Numbered from the stretch's first letter, positions 1 through 9,133 are shown. The stretch: DNA of 64,000 bases from Vibrio celticus (GCF_024347335.1 NZ_AP025464.1:186001-250000); one strand, 5' to 3'. Translations and numbers: made by a program. Notes: a model not told the origin generated them from the letters alone.

Positions 1-2
1 TA

Positions 3-545
3 GCCTTCTTTGGTGTGGCTTGGAGCATCAGCGGTGACCAAGGTCTCTCTGTCGACCAAATTGCTGCCAACATTGCGACCAACCCTAAAACCTATTCTAT
101 GGCGTTTTTTGGTGCGATTATTTGGGCTGTTTACTGCAACTACACCCAACGTGTCGCTAAAGGTCAGAATGCGATTGTGCTTTTCTTTATCGCTACGGCG
201 ATCACTTTGTGGATCAAATACGCATTGAGTGATGAAACCGGCATGGTGATGACAACCAGTGCGGCGATTGATTTAGCGCTAGCAGGCGCTTGTATGGGCG
301 CAGGCTATGCACTTTGGAACACGGCGATTCTTGGCGGCAATATGGTGTTTTTGGCAACCATGTCGTACTTTACGCCAATCTTCGCGACGCTACTTTCCTC
401 GGTGATTTTGGGTTTGTCATTGACCATGACGTTTTGGCAGGGCGTATGTATGGTAACTGTTGGCTCACTGGCTTGCTGGTGGGTAACAAGAGAAAAGCCG
501 ACGGCAAAGGCGTCGGATTCCAAAAAGGTTCAATCTCAGTCGTAA
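3..545 (+). CDS. yddG: YddG-like DMT-family amino acid exporter, C-terminal part
   Basis: Partial gene: the frame is open to the left window edge, so the true start is outside. The visible 180 or so residues are very hydrophobic and form about six membrane segments of the EamA/DMT fold, ending in a short polar tail rich in Lys, Ser and Gln. The second-half pattern (segments around ALAGACMGAGYALWN and the final Trp-rich helix) resembles the aromatic amino acid exporter YddG. The family moves small metabolites across the inner membrane. Substrate assignment is by resemblance only; another DMT exporter is possible. The gene converges with the CDF transporter gene, with only about 40 bases between them. 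Confidence 0.6.
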   Translation, partial: AFFGVAWSISGDQGLSVDQIAANIATNPKTYSMAFFGAIIWAVYCNYTQRVAKGQNAIVLFFIATAITLWIKYALSDETGMVMTTSAAIDLALAGACMGAGYALWNTAILGGNMVFLATMSYFTPIFATLLSSVILGLSLTMTFWQGVCMVTVGSLACWWVTREKPTAKASDSKKVQSQS

Positions 546-584
546 TTTACGCTGATGTTCCAGCGTCATTTGCTAGGTGAAAAC

Positions 585-1481
585 TTAGCTCGCGACATTG
601 AGGTTCAATTGAAGCTCATAAGGCATCTTCGATAGGCGACGCTTAAGTTGGCGGCGCGTACGTTCAATATCATCGACCGCTATTGCTTGTTGGTCATTGG
701 TATGAATATCAACATTGATTCGTAATTCTGGACCAACCTTAGTCACACCCATCAGCTCCAAATCTTGCTCCGCTTCTTTGTCTACCGCGACAACGTTCTT
801 ATCGACCGCATCACAAATATCTTTGTTTGCCGACATCATAAGCAGTTCACGCATGGCTTCACGTAACATGTCGAAAGGCACTTTGATGAAGTAGAAAGAC
901 ATTAGCAACATCATCATTGGATCGGCATACACCGCGTATTCTGCAAGCGGAGAAAAAGTAATTAACCAAGCTGCTACGAAACCCGCTGTTACCGCTACAC
1001 TCAATAGCGTATCCATCTGCCACTGTTTAGACTCAGCCTGAATCAGACCTGAAGAAATACGTTTGCTCTTATTCGCGATGTACCACCAAGCGTAACCACA
1101 ACCCAACACGTTGAAAATCCCAAACAGAGTTGCAATAGAAGCATCAACTTCACGACCACCCGTCATTAGGGCACCAAGCGCAGAGTAAAGTGAATAACCA
1201 ACCACAAGCAGAATCACAACGGCTTTGATGGCAATCACAATCGGCTCGATGACAGCTCGACCGAACGGGAACTCTCTATCTGAAGGGCGGTTAATGTATT
1301 TTGAAGCAGCTAGTGACAATAAAGTTAACAGTAAGCTGATAAGAGAATAGACACCGTCAAATACTATGACCAGAGAACCAACGAGAAGACCCAACACCAA
1401 TCCGCCAATTGCGAAGCCTGATGCTAAAAGGGCTGAGAACAATAGTACTCGATTTTCGTTTTGGCTTTTCCTGTCACACAT
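585..1481 (-). CDS. Cation diffusion facilitator (CDF) family transporter with atypical metal site
   Basis: 298 residues, the usual CDF length: six predicted membrane helices over residues 10-200, then a cytoplasmic domain of about 90 residues. The family exports divalent metals by proton antiport. The fold is recognisable (helix 2 VFDGVYSLIS, helix 5 SKQWQMDTLLS), but the usual His/Asp-x3-Asp pairs are missing. Helix 2 has Tyr and Ser where His and Asp are expected, and helix 5 reads Gln-x3-Asp. Only one of four expected ligands seems kept, so the substrate may not be zinc or iron. The ATG is the first in the frame. It stands alone and converges with the YddG-like gene. Confidence 0.75.
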   Translation of the reverse strand: MCDRKSQNENRVLLFSALLASGFAIGGLVLGLLVGSLVIVFDGVYSLISLLLTLLSLAASKYINRPSDREFPFGRAVIEPIVIAIKAVVILLVVGYSLYSALGALMTGGREVDASIATLFGIFNVLGCGYAWWYIANKSKRISSGLIQAESKQWQMDTLLSVAVTAGFVAAWLITFSPLAEYAVYADPMMMLLMSFYFIKVPFDMLREAMRELLMMSANKDICDAVDKNVVAVDKEAEQDLELMGVTKVGPELRINVDIHTNDQQAIAVDDIERTRRQLKRRLSKMPYELQLNLNVAS

Positions 1482-1769
1482 AATATTTTCCAGATGTTTT
1501 TGATAACTTCATTGTTCTAATATTGAGCTAACTTTACAAACTTTATCTGATGACGTTTATATGTCCTATTTAAGTAAAATGTATAAATACATTAAATTCA
1601 GTGGCTTAAGTTTAAAATTTGGTGTCAATAAAGTTGACGCTGAGTGTTTTTTGGGGATGATGTGCAACTGAAATAGGATCGTTTATGATTAATAAAACAC
1701 ATTAGTCGCTGAGGTCTTATTGGTCTTCTAGATTTGACTAAGACTGCAATGGACAAGGAGAGAATCAAT
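1482..1769. other. Intergenic region between divergent genes
   Basis: About 290 AT-rich bases between the CDF gene (minus) and the small gene starting at 1770 (plus). It must carry both promoters. No clear operator, hairpin or RNA gene was seen. Confidence 0.5.
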
Positions 1770-2120
1770 ATGAAGTTTGACGATATCAGTGATAACGAGT
1801 TGTGGGTGATTGCTAACCCGATCATGGATAATCTGATGGATGGTTCAACCAAGGTCGACCATGAACAGCACTGTCGAGATTTTACTCAAAGGATGAAAGA
1901 CATTGTTACACCAGATTATTTAGAAAAGGTGTGCCACCATTATCAGCACAGTAATGGCTTTTTTGCTGAGCGTGAACCTGTGGCGCTATTTAGACGTTCA
2001 GACTCCATCGCTTTTGTGTGGAAACAAGCTTACACCATTGCCAAAGGTGAGTTTGTCGCTGAAATGGTATTGGTTGAAGAAGACGGACGCTACTTAGTGG
2101 ATCACGTGATGGTTTTTTAG
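1770..2120 (+). CDS. Conserved small protein of unknown function
   Basis: 116 residues. An upstream TTG at 1734 would add 12 residues, but an AAGGAG ribosome site sits nine bases before the ATG at 1770, which decides the start. The protein is acidic, soluble and without a signal peptide. It begins MKFDDISDNELWVI, has a central Cys/His-rich stretch (residues 28-60) and ends in a beta-like FVAEMVLVEEDGRYLVDHVM segment. Size and the closing strand pattern faintly suggest an NTF2-like or cystatin-like fold, but this is a guess. It converges with the following LysR gene. Confidence 0.6.
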   Translation: MKFDDISDNELWVIANPIMDNLMDGSTKVDHEQHCRDFTQRMKDIVTPDYLEKVCHHYQHSNGFFAEREPVALFRRSDSIAFVWKQAYTIAKGEFVAEMVLVEEDGRYLVDHVMVF

Positions 2121-2170
2121 GAGCAGTGCTGTTTGTGATTTTGCCCTTTGCTATAGACGATAAGCGCGAG

Positions 2171-3049
2171 CTAGAAATCAAACAAGTAGTCACTAAGCTG
2201 GTCGGCTAACCAATTCATTCCCGGGTGCTCCGCCATGCCAGCTGCGGTAAACATACAGTAGTCTTCTTGAGTCAGGCCGTAGGTGTGTTTGATCACCGCT
2301 AATTCTTGTTCACGTAGCAAGTGACGAATCAGTGGCTCTGGCATTACGCCCCATGCATCTTCACGCAAAATCGTATCCAACATAAAGTCGAAGCTAGAAA
2401 AGCCAATGTAACGACGCGAGAAGGGCTCAAGCTCTGGATTATCCTTTTCATTAAGATAAACCATGGTCGCTTGCATCGAATTTCTCAGTACCTCATCAGA
2501 CACTCGTCGCATCGCACTCAAATCATGCCCTTTCTTACACACAGACATCATTCGAATTTTACCAAGCGGATTGTAGATAATTCTTGGGTCATCGACACGT
2601 TCGTAATCGACGCCAAATGCGAAGTCGACTTGCTGAGTTTCAACTAGGTTAGCTAAGTCACCGCTCGACGCGAGAACGAAGTTGAACGAGGTAGAAGGGT
2701 ATTTGTTGTTTAAGGCATGAGATAAGTCCTGCCACATTTCATCGGGTAGTGAGTCATCTCGTGCTATCCAAATCTCCGCGTTGAATTCGCCCGAAACATG
2801 CAAGCAGGTTTGTTTAATACGCGCGGCTGTCACCAACATGCCTTCGCAATCCTTGTAAATCGCTTTACCCGCTTCTGAAAGCTCAACGTGGTTTCCGCTG
2901 CGGACGAACAGCTCGACATCTAACTCTTTCTCCAAGGCTTTAATCGACATGCTGAGTTTGGTTCGGTTGCATTCTAACTGGCGTGCAGCTTCAGAAACTG
3001 ATCCTAAATCAGCAACGGAACAAAAGGCTTGGACTTGAGAAAGGTTCAT
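2171..3049 (-). CDS. LysR-family transcriptional regulator
   Basis: 292 residues, standard LysR length. The N-terminal winged helix-turn-helix is clear (residues 1-60, MNLSQVQAFCSVADLGSVSE and AARQLECNRTKLSMSIKALE), followed by a periplasmic-binding-like effector domain from about residue 90. The recognition helix is a little unusual, with CNRTKLS where many LysR proteins have vSqpavS. It is divergent from the methyltransferase gene at 3211, across about 160 bases, which makes that gene a candidate target. Effector unknown. Confidence 0.85.
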   Translation of the reverse strand: MNLSQVQAFCSVADLGSVSEAARQLECNRTKLSMSIKALEKELDVELFVRSGNHVELSEAGKAIYKDCEGMLVTAARIKQTCLHVSGEFNAEIWIARDDSLPDEMWQDLSHALNNKYPSTSFNFVLASSGDLANLVETQQVDFAFGVDYERVDDPRIIYNPLGKIRMMSVCKKGHDLSAMRRVSDEVLRNSMQATMVYLNEKDNPELEPFSRRYIGFSSFDFMLDTILREDAWGVMPEPLIRHLLREQELAVIKHTYGLTQEDYCMFTAAGMAEHPGMNWLADQLSDYLFDF

Positions 3050-3210
3050 TTCATTTCCATATTGAGCGGGTGTCGGTGCATATTATCTGAATATTGTGCT
3101 GACTATCTTAGAAATAGTCCATCTTTGCATGATAACTCTATGACGAATTGACTAATTTGGTTTACTCTGGGGAAGTTCCGAACCTACAAGAAGTAAAGAT
3201 GGAGGCCATG

Positions 3211-3810
3211 ATGGCGAAACAATGGGACGAATACGCCGTTGATTGGGATAAAGATCCCGCAACCGCAGTATTCGCACAGTCCGTATTTGACCAGTTAACA
3301 CAGCTCGTTGATTTAAACGGAACCCGTGTCCTTGATTTTGGTTGTGGTACAGGACTACTCAGCCAGAAAATATCTCCTTTAGCAAAAGAGATCATCGCAC
3401 TTGATATCTCTGAAGGGATGATTGAAGAGTTAGATAAGAAAGAGTTACCTAACGTTGAACCGGTAGTTGATATTTTATCGCGCGGACTTGCAGCGCAGCA
3501 TCCAGCATTCAGAAACCAGTTTGACCTAGTGGTAGCCTCTTCGGTGTGTGGTTTTATCCCGAACCTACAAGACACAGTCAGTCTGATTTACACGCTGCTT
3601 GAAAACGACGGCACGTTTGTACACTGGGATTGGTACTTGGAAAGTGACAGTGAAGACTACGGTGTAAGCCAACAGCGATCAGAAAATGTATTGAGCGCAG
3701 CGGGCTTTGCAGTGGTTGAGGTCTCTACACCGTTCTCGATTGACACTCCACAAGGAGAGTTAAAGGTATTAATGGGTGTTGGACGTAAACAAGCGCTTCC
3801 AGATCTGTAA
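3211..3810 (+). CDS. SAM-dependent methyltransferase (class I)
   Basis: 199 residues from the ATG at 3211. Of the nearby ATGs (3199, 3208, 3211) only this one has a ribosome site, GGAGG, at a normal five-base distance. Motif I of class I methyltransferases is clear (VLDFGCGTGLLS, about residues 45-56), followed by the acidic end of strand 2 (IALDISEGMIEEL). The N-terminus (KQWDEYAVDWDKD) is typical of small-molecule methylases annotated as UbiE-like. The substrate cannot be read from the sequence. A strong hairpin terminator follows at 3859. Confidence 0.8.
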   Translation: MAKQWDEYAVDWDKDPATAVFAQSVFDQLTQLVDLNGTRVLDFGCGTGLLSQKISPLAKEIIALDISEGMIEELDKKELPNVEPVVDILSRGLAAQHPAFRNQFDLVVASSVCGFIPNLQDTVSLIYTLLENDGTFVHWDWYLESDSEDYGVSQQRSENVLSAAGFAVVEVSTPFSIDTPQGELKVLMGVGRKQALPDL

Positions 3811-3858
3811 TCGTGTGTATGCCTTGAGCTAGCATTCAGAATGCTCATTTAAACTACT

Positions 3859-3898
3859 AAACCCACATTAACGACTTTAAGTCAGTTATGTGGGTTTT
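3859..3898 (+). terminator. Rho-independent terminator after methyltransferase gene
   Basis: AACCCACAT and ATGTGGGTT form the base of a stem whose inner part (TAACGACTT / AAGTCAGTTA) also pairs nearly completely. A T-rich run follows. It lies about 50 bases after the methyltransferase stop. Confidence 0.75.
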
Positions 3899-4026
3899 CT
3901 CTTTTTGGCGCTATTGTTTTAAACAGAACGAGTTAGCGCTTTCTCATTTCTTCACTATTAACTCTGGTTTCCCTATTTCCCATCTCGCTCATAGAAAACT
4001 CAACACCGCTAATTTACAAATTACTT

Positions 4027-4043
4027 ATTTCCATTTTGGAAAT
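4027..4043. promoter_or_regulatory. Operator-like palindrome 1 upstream of yjjI
   Basis: ATTTCCA-TTT-TGGAAAT is a perfect 7-bp inverted repeat with a 3-base spacer, about 80 bases before the yjjI start. A related element follows 31 bases further on, about three helical turns. A possible -10 box, TATAAAAT, is at 4087-4094. The regulator is unknown; no FNR-type TTGAT-N4-ATCAA site was seen. Confidence 0.45.
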
Positions 4044-4057
4044 GTAGTCTTGCATAC

Positions 4058-4074
4058 ATTTCATTAGTGGAAAT
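4058..4074. promoter_or_regulatory. Operator-like palindrome 2 upstream of yjjI
   Basis: ATTTC-ATTAGTG-GAAAT shares the outer arms and 17-bp length of the palindrome at 4027. The two sit on the same face of the helix, just upstream of the likely -10 box. This spacing suggests cooperative binding of one dimeric regulator. Confidence 0.4.
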
Positions 4075-4123
4075 ATAAGGGTGAGATATAAAATAAGCCC
4101 ATAATAACACTAAGGGTTTAATC

Positions 4124-5689
4124 ATGAGCCACCAATCTGCGTCATCTACTTCTTCACCACTTTCAGAGCAACAACAACGCTTTAGCAATATCATTTCAGA
4201 TGCCAAACTGTCACCAAAACAGAAGTCGAGCTATCTTGCATTAGAAGCTGAAGCCAGCCTGCCGTATATGCCGGTAAACAAAGAAGTAGAGCAAGCCTTA
4301 CAACAAGGTGTGCTGTGTGACATGTTTGAAGGACACGCCCCATTTAAGCCGCGCTATGTACTTCCAGATTATTCTAAATACTTACATCAAGGCTCAGAGT
4401 ATTTAGAGCTTAGTGCGGCAACCAACTTCGATGAAGCATTGAACATGCTTACCATCCTTTACCACCATGTTCCTTCTGTCACTTCAATCCCGGTTTACCT
4501 AGGTCAGTTGGATGATGTGTTGATGCCTTTCGTGGGTGACTTAACGGAAGAGCAGGTATACCAAAAAATTAAACTTTTCTGGATCATGTTGGATCGCACA
4601 CTGCCAGACGCGTTTATGCATGTGAATATCGGCCCGAAAGACAACATTATCTGCCGTACGATTTTACATGTAGACGCTGAATTGAAGCAGATCGCGCCAA
4701 ACTTAACCTTTATGTACGACCCAGCTGTGACACCTGATGATCTACTTCGTCATGCGGCGAGCAACATCTGCGAATGCAGTAAACCACATATTGCAAACTA
4801 TCCCCTGCATGCCGAGGCTTACGGCGACAAACGTTTTGGTATTGTGAGCTGCTATAACTCTTTGCCGTTAGCGGGCGGTTCCAACACCTTGGTGCGTATG
4901 AACCTTAAGCAAGTGGCGTTGAAGTCTGAGGACAGTGCTGATTTCTTACAACACGTATTACCGAACTACAGTGGCATCATGGTCGAACTTATGAACGCAC
5001 GTAGTCGCTTCTTACATGAAGAGTCTAACTTCTTCGAAGGCTTCTTAACCAAAGAAGGTTTGATCGAAGAAGATCGCTTTGCGCCAATGTTCGGTATTTA
5101 TGGCATGGCAGAAGCAGTCAACATCTTGATGGAGAAAGAGGGGCAAGCAGGGCGTTATGGTCACGATGAACTGGCTAATCAACTTGGTCATCGTATCTCT
5201 GAAAAGCTGTCTGAGATCGTTGAAAGCTCTGAAGTGCAGTATGGATTAGAAGGTAAGGCTCTGCTGCATGCTCAAGGCGGTATTAGCTTAGATGAAGATG
5301 TGACGCCGGGTGTCCGTATTCCTTATGGTACCGAACCGGATCCAGTCTCTTACGTTCGTGCAACCGCGGGTCACCATAAGTTCTACACCTCGGGCATCAG
5401 CGACATCTTGACCATCGACGAAACAGTAAAATCTAACCCTGAAGCGATGTTCAACTTGTGTAAAGGTGCGATTCAAGCGGGTTACCGTGAGTTCACGGCT
5501 AATGTGGCATCAAACGATTTGGTTCGTGTCACGGGTTACATGATTAAGCTGTCTGACATTGCCAAATATGACGAGCAAGGTTCACGCACCAATACTACCT
5601 TCTTAGGTGCTGAAGCCGCGAAGAATACAGGCATATTAGAGCGTAAACCACGCGTAGTGAGCTTAGAGATGTCGCCGACATACGAATAG
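4124..5689 (+). CDS. yjjI: YjjI-family glycyl radical enzyme
   Basis: 521 residues, close to the roughly 516 of E. coli YjjI. The protein shows the Cys-containing loop expected of the family (HAASNICECSKPHIANYP, near residue 215-230) and a C-terminal glycyl radical segment (NDLVRVTGYMIKLSDI, near residue 465-480), where the Gly would carry the radical. Glycyl radical enzymes work only without oxygen and need a radical-SAM activase, which is the next gene. The natural substrate of YjjI is not established. The start has AAGGG seven bases upstream. It is probably an operon with yjjW, with a 43-base gap. Confidence 0.93.
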   Translation: MSHQSASSTSSPLSEQQQRFSNIISDAKLSPKQKSSYLALEAEASLPYMPVNKEVEQALQQGVLCDMFEGHAPFKPRYVLPDYSKYLHQGSEYLELSAATNFDEALNMLTILYHHVPSVTSIPVYLGQLDDVLMPFVGDLTEEQVYQKIKLFWIMLDRTLPDAFMHVNIGPKDNIICRTILHVDAELKQIAPNLTFMYDPAVTPDDLLRHAASNICECSKPHIANYPLHAEAYGDKRFGIVSCYNSLPLAGGSNTLVRMNLKQVALKSEDSADFLQHVLPNYSGIMVELMNARSRFLHEESNFFEGFLTKEGLIEEDRFAPMFGIYGMAEAVNILMEKEGQAGRYGHDELANQLGHRISEKLSEIVESSEVQYGLEGKALLHAQGGISLDEDVTPGVRIPYGTEPDPVSYVRATAGHHKFYTSGISDILTIDETVKSNPEAMFNLCKGAIQAGYREFTANVASNDLVRVTGYMIKLSDIAKYDEQGSRTNTTFLGAEAAKNTGILERKPRVVSLEMSPTYE

Positions 5690-5732
5690 CTTTAACGTGT
5701 CTTATGCGCTTCGAATACGAACAATGTGAATT

Positions 5733-6647
5733 ATGAAAATTTCTGATCTAACAACTCAAATGGCTAGGGTTAAAAATAATAAGACAGAAAAACAAGCGAA
5801 GGTCAGCCGTGTGCTGACCTTTTCTTGTGTTGACGGCCCGGGAAATCGCTTGGTGCTGTTTCTTCAGGGCTGCAACTTTGACTGTATTACCTGCCACAAC
5901 CCACACACAATCAATCACTGTAACCATTGTGGAGATTGTGTGAGTGGCTGTCCAAGCCATGCTTTAAGCATGGTTGATGGCAAAGTGAAGTGGGACCCAG
6001 CAGCTTGCACCAACTGCGATAAGTGCATTGATATCTGCGACCATAAGTCGAGCCCGAAAATTACCACAATGACGGTCTCAGAGGTTCTGGAGCTTGTCAG
6101 GCATAATCAGTTTTTCTTGAGTGGCATTACCGTTTCTGGCGGTGAAGCGACCATGCAGTTGCCGTTTATCATAGAATTGTTTCAAGCGATTAAACGTGAT
6201 CCACAGTTAGCGCATCTCACGTGTTTTATTGATAGTAATGGTTCGCTGTCACTTCAAGGGTGGGACAAGGTGTTGCCTTATCTTGATGGCGCGATGATTG
6301 ACCTAAAATCATGGCAATCGGAAACACATCAATGGTTAGTGGGCAGAGGCAACCATAGGGTGTTTGAAACCATTAACTACTTAGCAGATAAAGGAAAACT
6401 GCACGAAGCTAGGTTGCTGCATATTCCAAATAAAAGCGATCTTGAGGACGAAATTGAACAAGTGGGGCGTTACTTGAAGACTCTACCAAGTGATGTTCGA
6501 ATTCGGCTGAATGCGTTTCAGCATCATGGTGTCATTGGCGACGCGTTAGATTGGCCGAAATGCACCGAAAAACAGATGCAGAGCTTTCACGATAAGCTCT
6601 ACACCATAGTTCAAAGACCGATGCAAACTCCTGAGGTTTATACCTAG
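5733..6647 (+). CDS. yjjW: YjjW-family glycyl radical enzyme activase
   Basis: 304 residues. The radical-SAM CxxxCxxC cluster is at about residues 47-54 (QGCNFDCITC), after the activase-type motif SCVDGPGNRLVLFLQ. Two ferredoxin-like 4Fe-4S motifs follow (HCGDCVSGCP and CTNCDKCIDIC). A SAM-contact motif, VSGGEAT, follows. It cleaves SAM to place the glycyl radical on YjjI. The ribosome site before the ATG is weak, which suggests translation coupled to yjjI or a start a few codons later. Confidence 0.92.
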   Translation: MKISDLTTQMARVKNNKTEKQAKVSRVLTFSCVDGPGNRLVLFLQGCNFDCITCHNPHTINHCNHCGDCVSGCPSHALSMVDGKVKWDPAACTNCDKCIDICDHKSSPKITTMTVSEVLELVRHNQFFLSGITVSGGEATMQLPFIIELFQAIKRDPQLAHLTCFIDSNGSLSLQGWDKVLPYLDGAMIDLKSWQSETHQWLVGRGNHRVFETINYLADKGKLHEARLLHIPNKSDLEDEIEQVGRYLKTLPSDVRIRLNAFQHHGVIGDALDWPKCTEKQMQSFHDKLYTIVQRPMQTPEVYT

Positions 6648-6675
6648 TCTTTAGATTTCTTAGGCGGTCAATCAG

Positions 6676-6741
6676 GCTTCTAAGAACGTTAACTTTCTAA
6701 AGATATTAAGTCTCTAAAAATATTAAGCTTCTAAAAACAGG
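6676..6741. repeat. Degenerate 17-bp tandem repeat at a convergent gene junction
   Basis: Four head-to-tail copies with an exact 17-base period, the last incomplete: GCTTCTAAGAACGTTAA, CTTTCTAAAGATATTAA, GTCTCTAAAAATATTAA, GCTTCTAAAAACAGG. The last copy is the end of the LysR coding sequence with its stop codon (minus strand). The array looks like repeated duplication of that gene end. A similar 17-base array is at 46212. Confidence 0.6.
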
Positions 6742-7634
6742 TCACACAACCACTTGATCGCTTGATCATTCATGTTGGGCTTATTCCACACCAAGCTATA
6801 TGCCACCTTACCGTAATCAAAAGGCAAGGGCTTGCTCACTAAGCCCTGAGCTTGCTTAGCACGCTCAGCCCACTGTTTAGAGCAAGTGAACAGGAAAGGC
6901 GTGTGGTGACACAACACAGCCGCAGCGCCGAAGTCCGCGACCGATATCGCCATCTCTCTTGGCTGGTGGCATTGAACCAAGTTTTGTTCAAAGTAGGGCT
7001 GAGACAGTTCGTTATCTAAAATGCCAATGTGTTTGTAATCTAAGTAGCCTTCTACCGTCAGTTCTTGCTGAGAAAGAGGGTGGTGTGCGCCCATCAAACA
7101 AACCATTTCATCTGGAAGAATTGTTTCCCAAACCAGCTCTTTGTTATCGGTGGGCGGCTGAGATATATCATGGGGCAGTAAGATCAAATTGACCTTGCCA
7201 CTGAGCAAAGCATCGAAGCCGAGCTGTTGTTTCGAATAGATGTTGAGCTTCGCGTTTGGCGCGAGTTCAGTGGTGATTTTACTTATCTTAGAGGCAAATA
7301 CTTCGAAGGTACTTTCACGCATCGAAAGTGAAAAACTTCCTTGGTACTCCTGAGGGGTAAAACTCTTCTGATGAAGCAGTCCGTTCATGCTTGAAAGAAT
7401 TGCGTGAACCGTGGGCGCTATCTTCAGAGCAAAGGGAGTCGGGATAAGCTTGGTACCATCTCGATAGAAAAGCTCATCATTCAGAATGTCACGCAGCTGA
7501 GACAGGGTTTTGCTTACACTCGAAGGGCTGACACAGAGTTGCTCTGAGGTCTGAGTGACACTGTAGGTGTTCAGCATAATATGCAGCGCAGTGAGGTGCT
7601 TAAGGCTCACCCTAGATAAGTGTAAGTAATCCAT
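6723..7634 (-). CDS. LysR-family transcriptional regulator
   Basis: 303 residues. The N-terminal helix-turn-helix (residues 8-65, LKHLTALHIMLNTYSVTQTS and QLCVSPSSVSKTLSQLRDIL) resembles the NodD/LeuO-like LysR branch. The effector domain starts near residue 95. The gene converges with yjjW, and the 17-bp repeat overlaps its last codons. No specific target is evident; the yjjI operators are 2.6 kb away on the far side of yjjIW. Confidence 0.85.
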   Translation of the reverse strand: MDYLHLSRVSLKHLTALHIMLNTYSVTQTSEQLCVSPSSVSKTLSQLRDILNDELFYRDGTKLIPTPFALKIAPTVHAILSSMNGLLHQKSFTPQEYQGSFSLSMRESTFEVFASKISKITTELAPNAKLNIYSKQQLGFDALLSGKVNLILLPHDISQPPTDNKELVWETILPDEMVCLMGAHHPLSQQELTVEGYLDYKHIGILDNELSQPYFEQNLVQCHQPREMAISVADFGAAAVLCHHTPFLFTCSKQWAERAKQAQGLVSKPLPFDYGKVAYSLVWNKPNMNDQAIKWLCDLFLEA

Positions 7635-7709
7635 TTATGACTCACGCATTCAGATTGGCTTGTGATTTTGCATGAACGACAAAATCGAACAAGCCAAATT
7701 GGATAAAGG

Positions 7710-8972
7710 TTATTTACGAGCTAGCTTATGGTGCGCTCGTGAAAAGTGGCCTGCGCAAAATGCGCCCACAATCGATAGCTCACCCGCCAAACACAATGCA
7801 GCACAAACTTCAGCTAGGGCTTGTGATTTACCGTTGCCATGCAGCCCAAGTAAATCTAAACAGGCTTTTTGACTTGGCAAGCCGGTACCACCGCCGACAG
7901 TCCCCACCATTAAGTTAGGCAGTGTTACGCTCGCGTATAAACCGCCTTCTTTGTTGAGTTCCATACGCGTCATACCAATCGCTGACTCAGCGACACAGGC
8001 CGCGTCTTGGCCACAAGCGATATAAAGTGCCGCCAGCGCATTCGCATAATGAGCATTGATACCGATAGTACCACTCAAAGCGCCACCGACTGTGGTCATT
8101 TGACCAAACTGGACCATCTTCTCAGGCGTCGTGTGTAGGTATTTAGCGACAAGCTCAGCAGGGATATTCACTTCTGCCGTCACCTTTTTGCCACGAACGC
8201 TGCGCAAGGTTTGGGTATTGGCTTTTTTGTCGCCTGACAAGTTGCCATCAAGGAAAGCATGGTCAGGCTTAACTGGCGTATTTTCGATGATGTATTCAAA
8301 CACGGCATTGGTCGCGATGGTCACCATATTCTGACCAGAAGCGTCTCCGGTTAGAAATTCAAACACCAAGTAAACATGGTTACCTTCGATGTTGATGTTG
8401 ATGTCGGTCAGCTTGCCGTGTGATGTTGTTGATTCTGCCAAGATCTTGAACTGGTCATATTGAGTTACAGCCCAAGCCACAAACTGTCCGGCTTCAACTA
8501 ATCCTTGGAATGCAAAGCCAGGAGTACGTGTTACACCTTCATTGAGCAACATAGCACTTGCACCACCACAAGCTGTAATTAGCTTAGAACCACGATTGTA
8601 AGACGCGACAAGCGCAGCTTCTGTGGTCGCGAGTGGTACGAGGTAATCGCCCGTAGCAAATAGGCCATTGACTCTCAGTGGGCCAGACACACCGACAGGG
8701 ACTTTAACTGTGCCAATAAAGTGCTCAATGTTTTTCTCATAAGCTTGGACCTGGCTTTGTGTATGAGGATCGAGCAGTTCTTGCTGTGAATCTGCATTAT
8801 CGAGCGCTGTCCAGCGACGTGTGAGGTTCTTTTCTGTCAGGTAGGGGCTAGGTGTCAGCTTATTTACTGGCTTTTCAAAATGAGGCTGAAGCTTTTTTTC
8901 TAATTCGTCTGCGGAGATGTCGCCTCCTAAAATAGAAACATAGTCACGGCGATGCAGATTTAGTTTTGGCAT
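7710..8972 (-). CDS. mvaA: Hydroxymethylglutaryl-CoA reductase (mevalonate forming)
   Basis: 420 residues from the ATG at 8972 (MPKLNLHRRDYVSI). The open frame continues 24 codons upstream, but that stretch is non-family-like and is left out. Class hallmarks are present: VGVSGPLRVNG near residue 90, the cofactor/substrate loop GDASGQNMV, LDGNLSGDKKAN with the catalytic Lys, GTVGGGTGLPSQ, and a C-terminal His-rich end (GHFSRAHHKLARK) that should hold the catalytic His. It reduces HMG-CoA to mevalonate, most likely with NADPH. HMG-CoA reductase is known from Vibrio chromosome II. No other mevalonate gene is nearby. No strong ribosome site is visible. Confidence 0.92.
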   Translation of the reverse strand: MPKLNLHRRDYVSILGGDISADELEKKLQPHFEKPVNKLTPSPYLTEKNLTRRWTALDNADSQQELLDPHTQSQVQAYEKNIEHFIGTVKVPVGVSGPLRVNGLFATGDYLVPLATTEAALVASYNRGSKLITACGGASAMLLNEGVTRTPGFAFQGLVEAGQFVAWAVTQYDQFKILAESTTSHGKLTDININIEGNHVYLVFEFLTGDASGQNMVTIATNAVFEYIIENTPVKPDHAFLDGNLSGDKKANTQTLRSVRGKKVTAEVNIPAELVAKYLHTTPEKMVQFGQMTTVGGALSGTIGINAHYANALAALYIACGQDAACVAESAIGMTRMELNKEGGLYASVTLPNLMVGTVGGGTGLPSQKACLDLLGLHGNGKSQALAEVCAALCLAGELSIVGAFCAGHFSRAHHKLARK

Positions 8973-9133
8973 AAATAGTATGAAGTAAAGTTTGTGCAGC
9001 AAATTGGTTTGCGCTGATTCTACCGAGTAATAAACCAGAAACAAGCGCCTGATATAATGAGTTACAGTTTGTGTGGTTGTTGAAGCAAAAAGCAGCGAAG
9101 TTTCGCGAAATATAGGCTTTATTTGAGCGAAAT

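Noticed and set aside
3148..3210. Longer methyltransferase start at 3148
   Set aside because: It uses TTG, has no ribosome site, and adds 21 residues with no family likeness.
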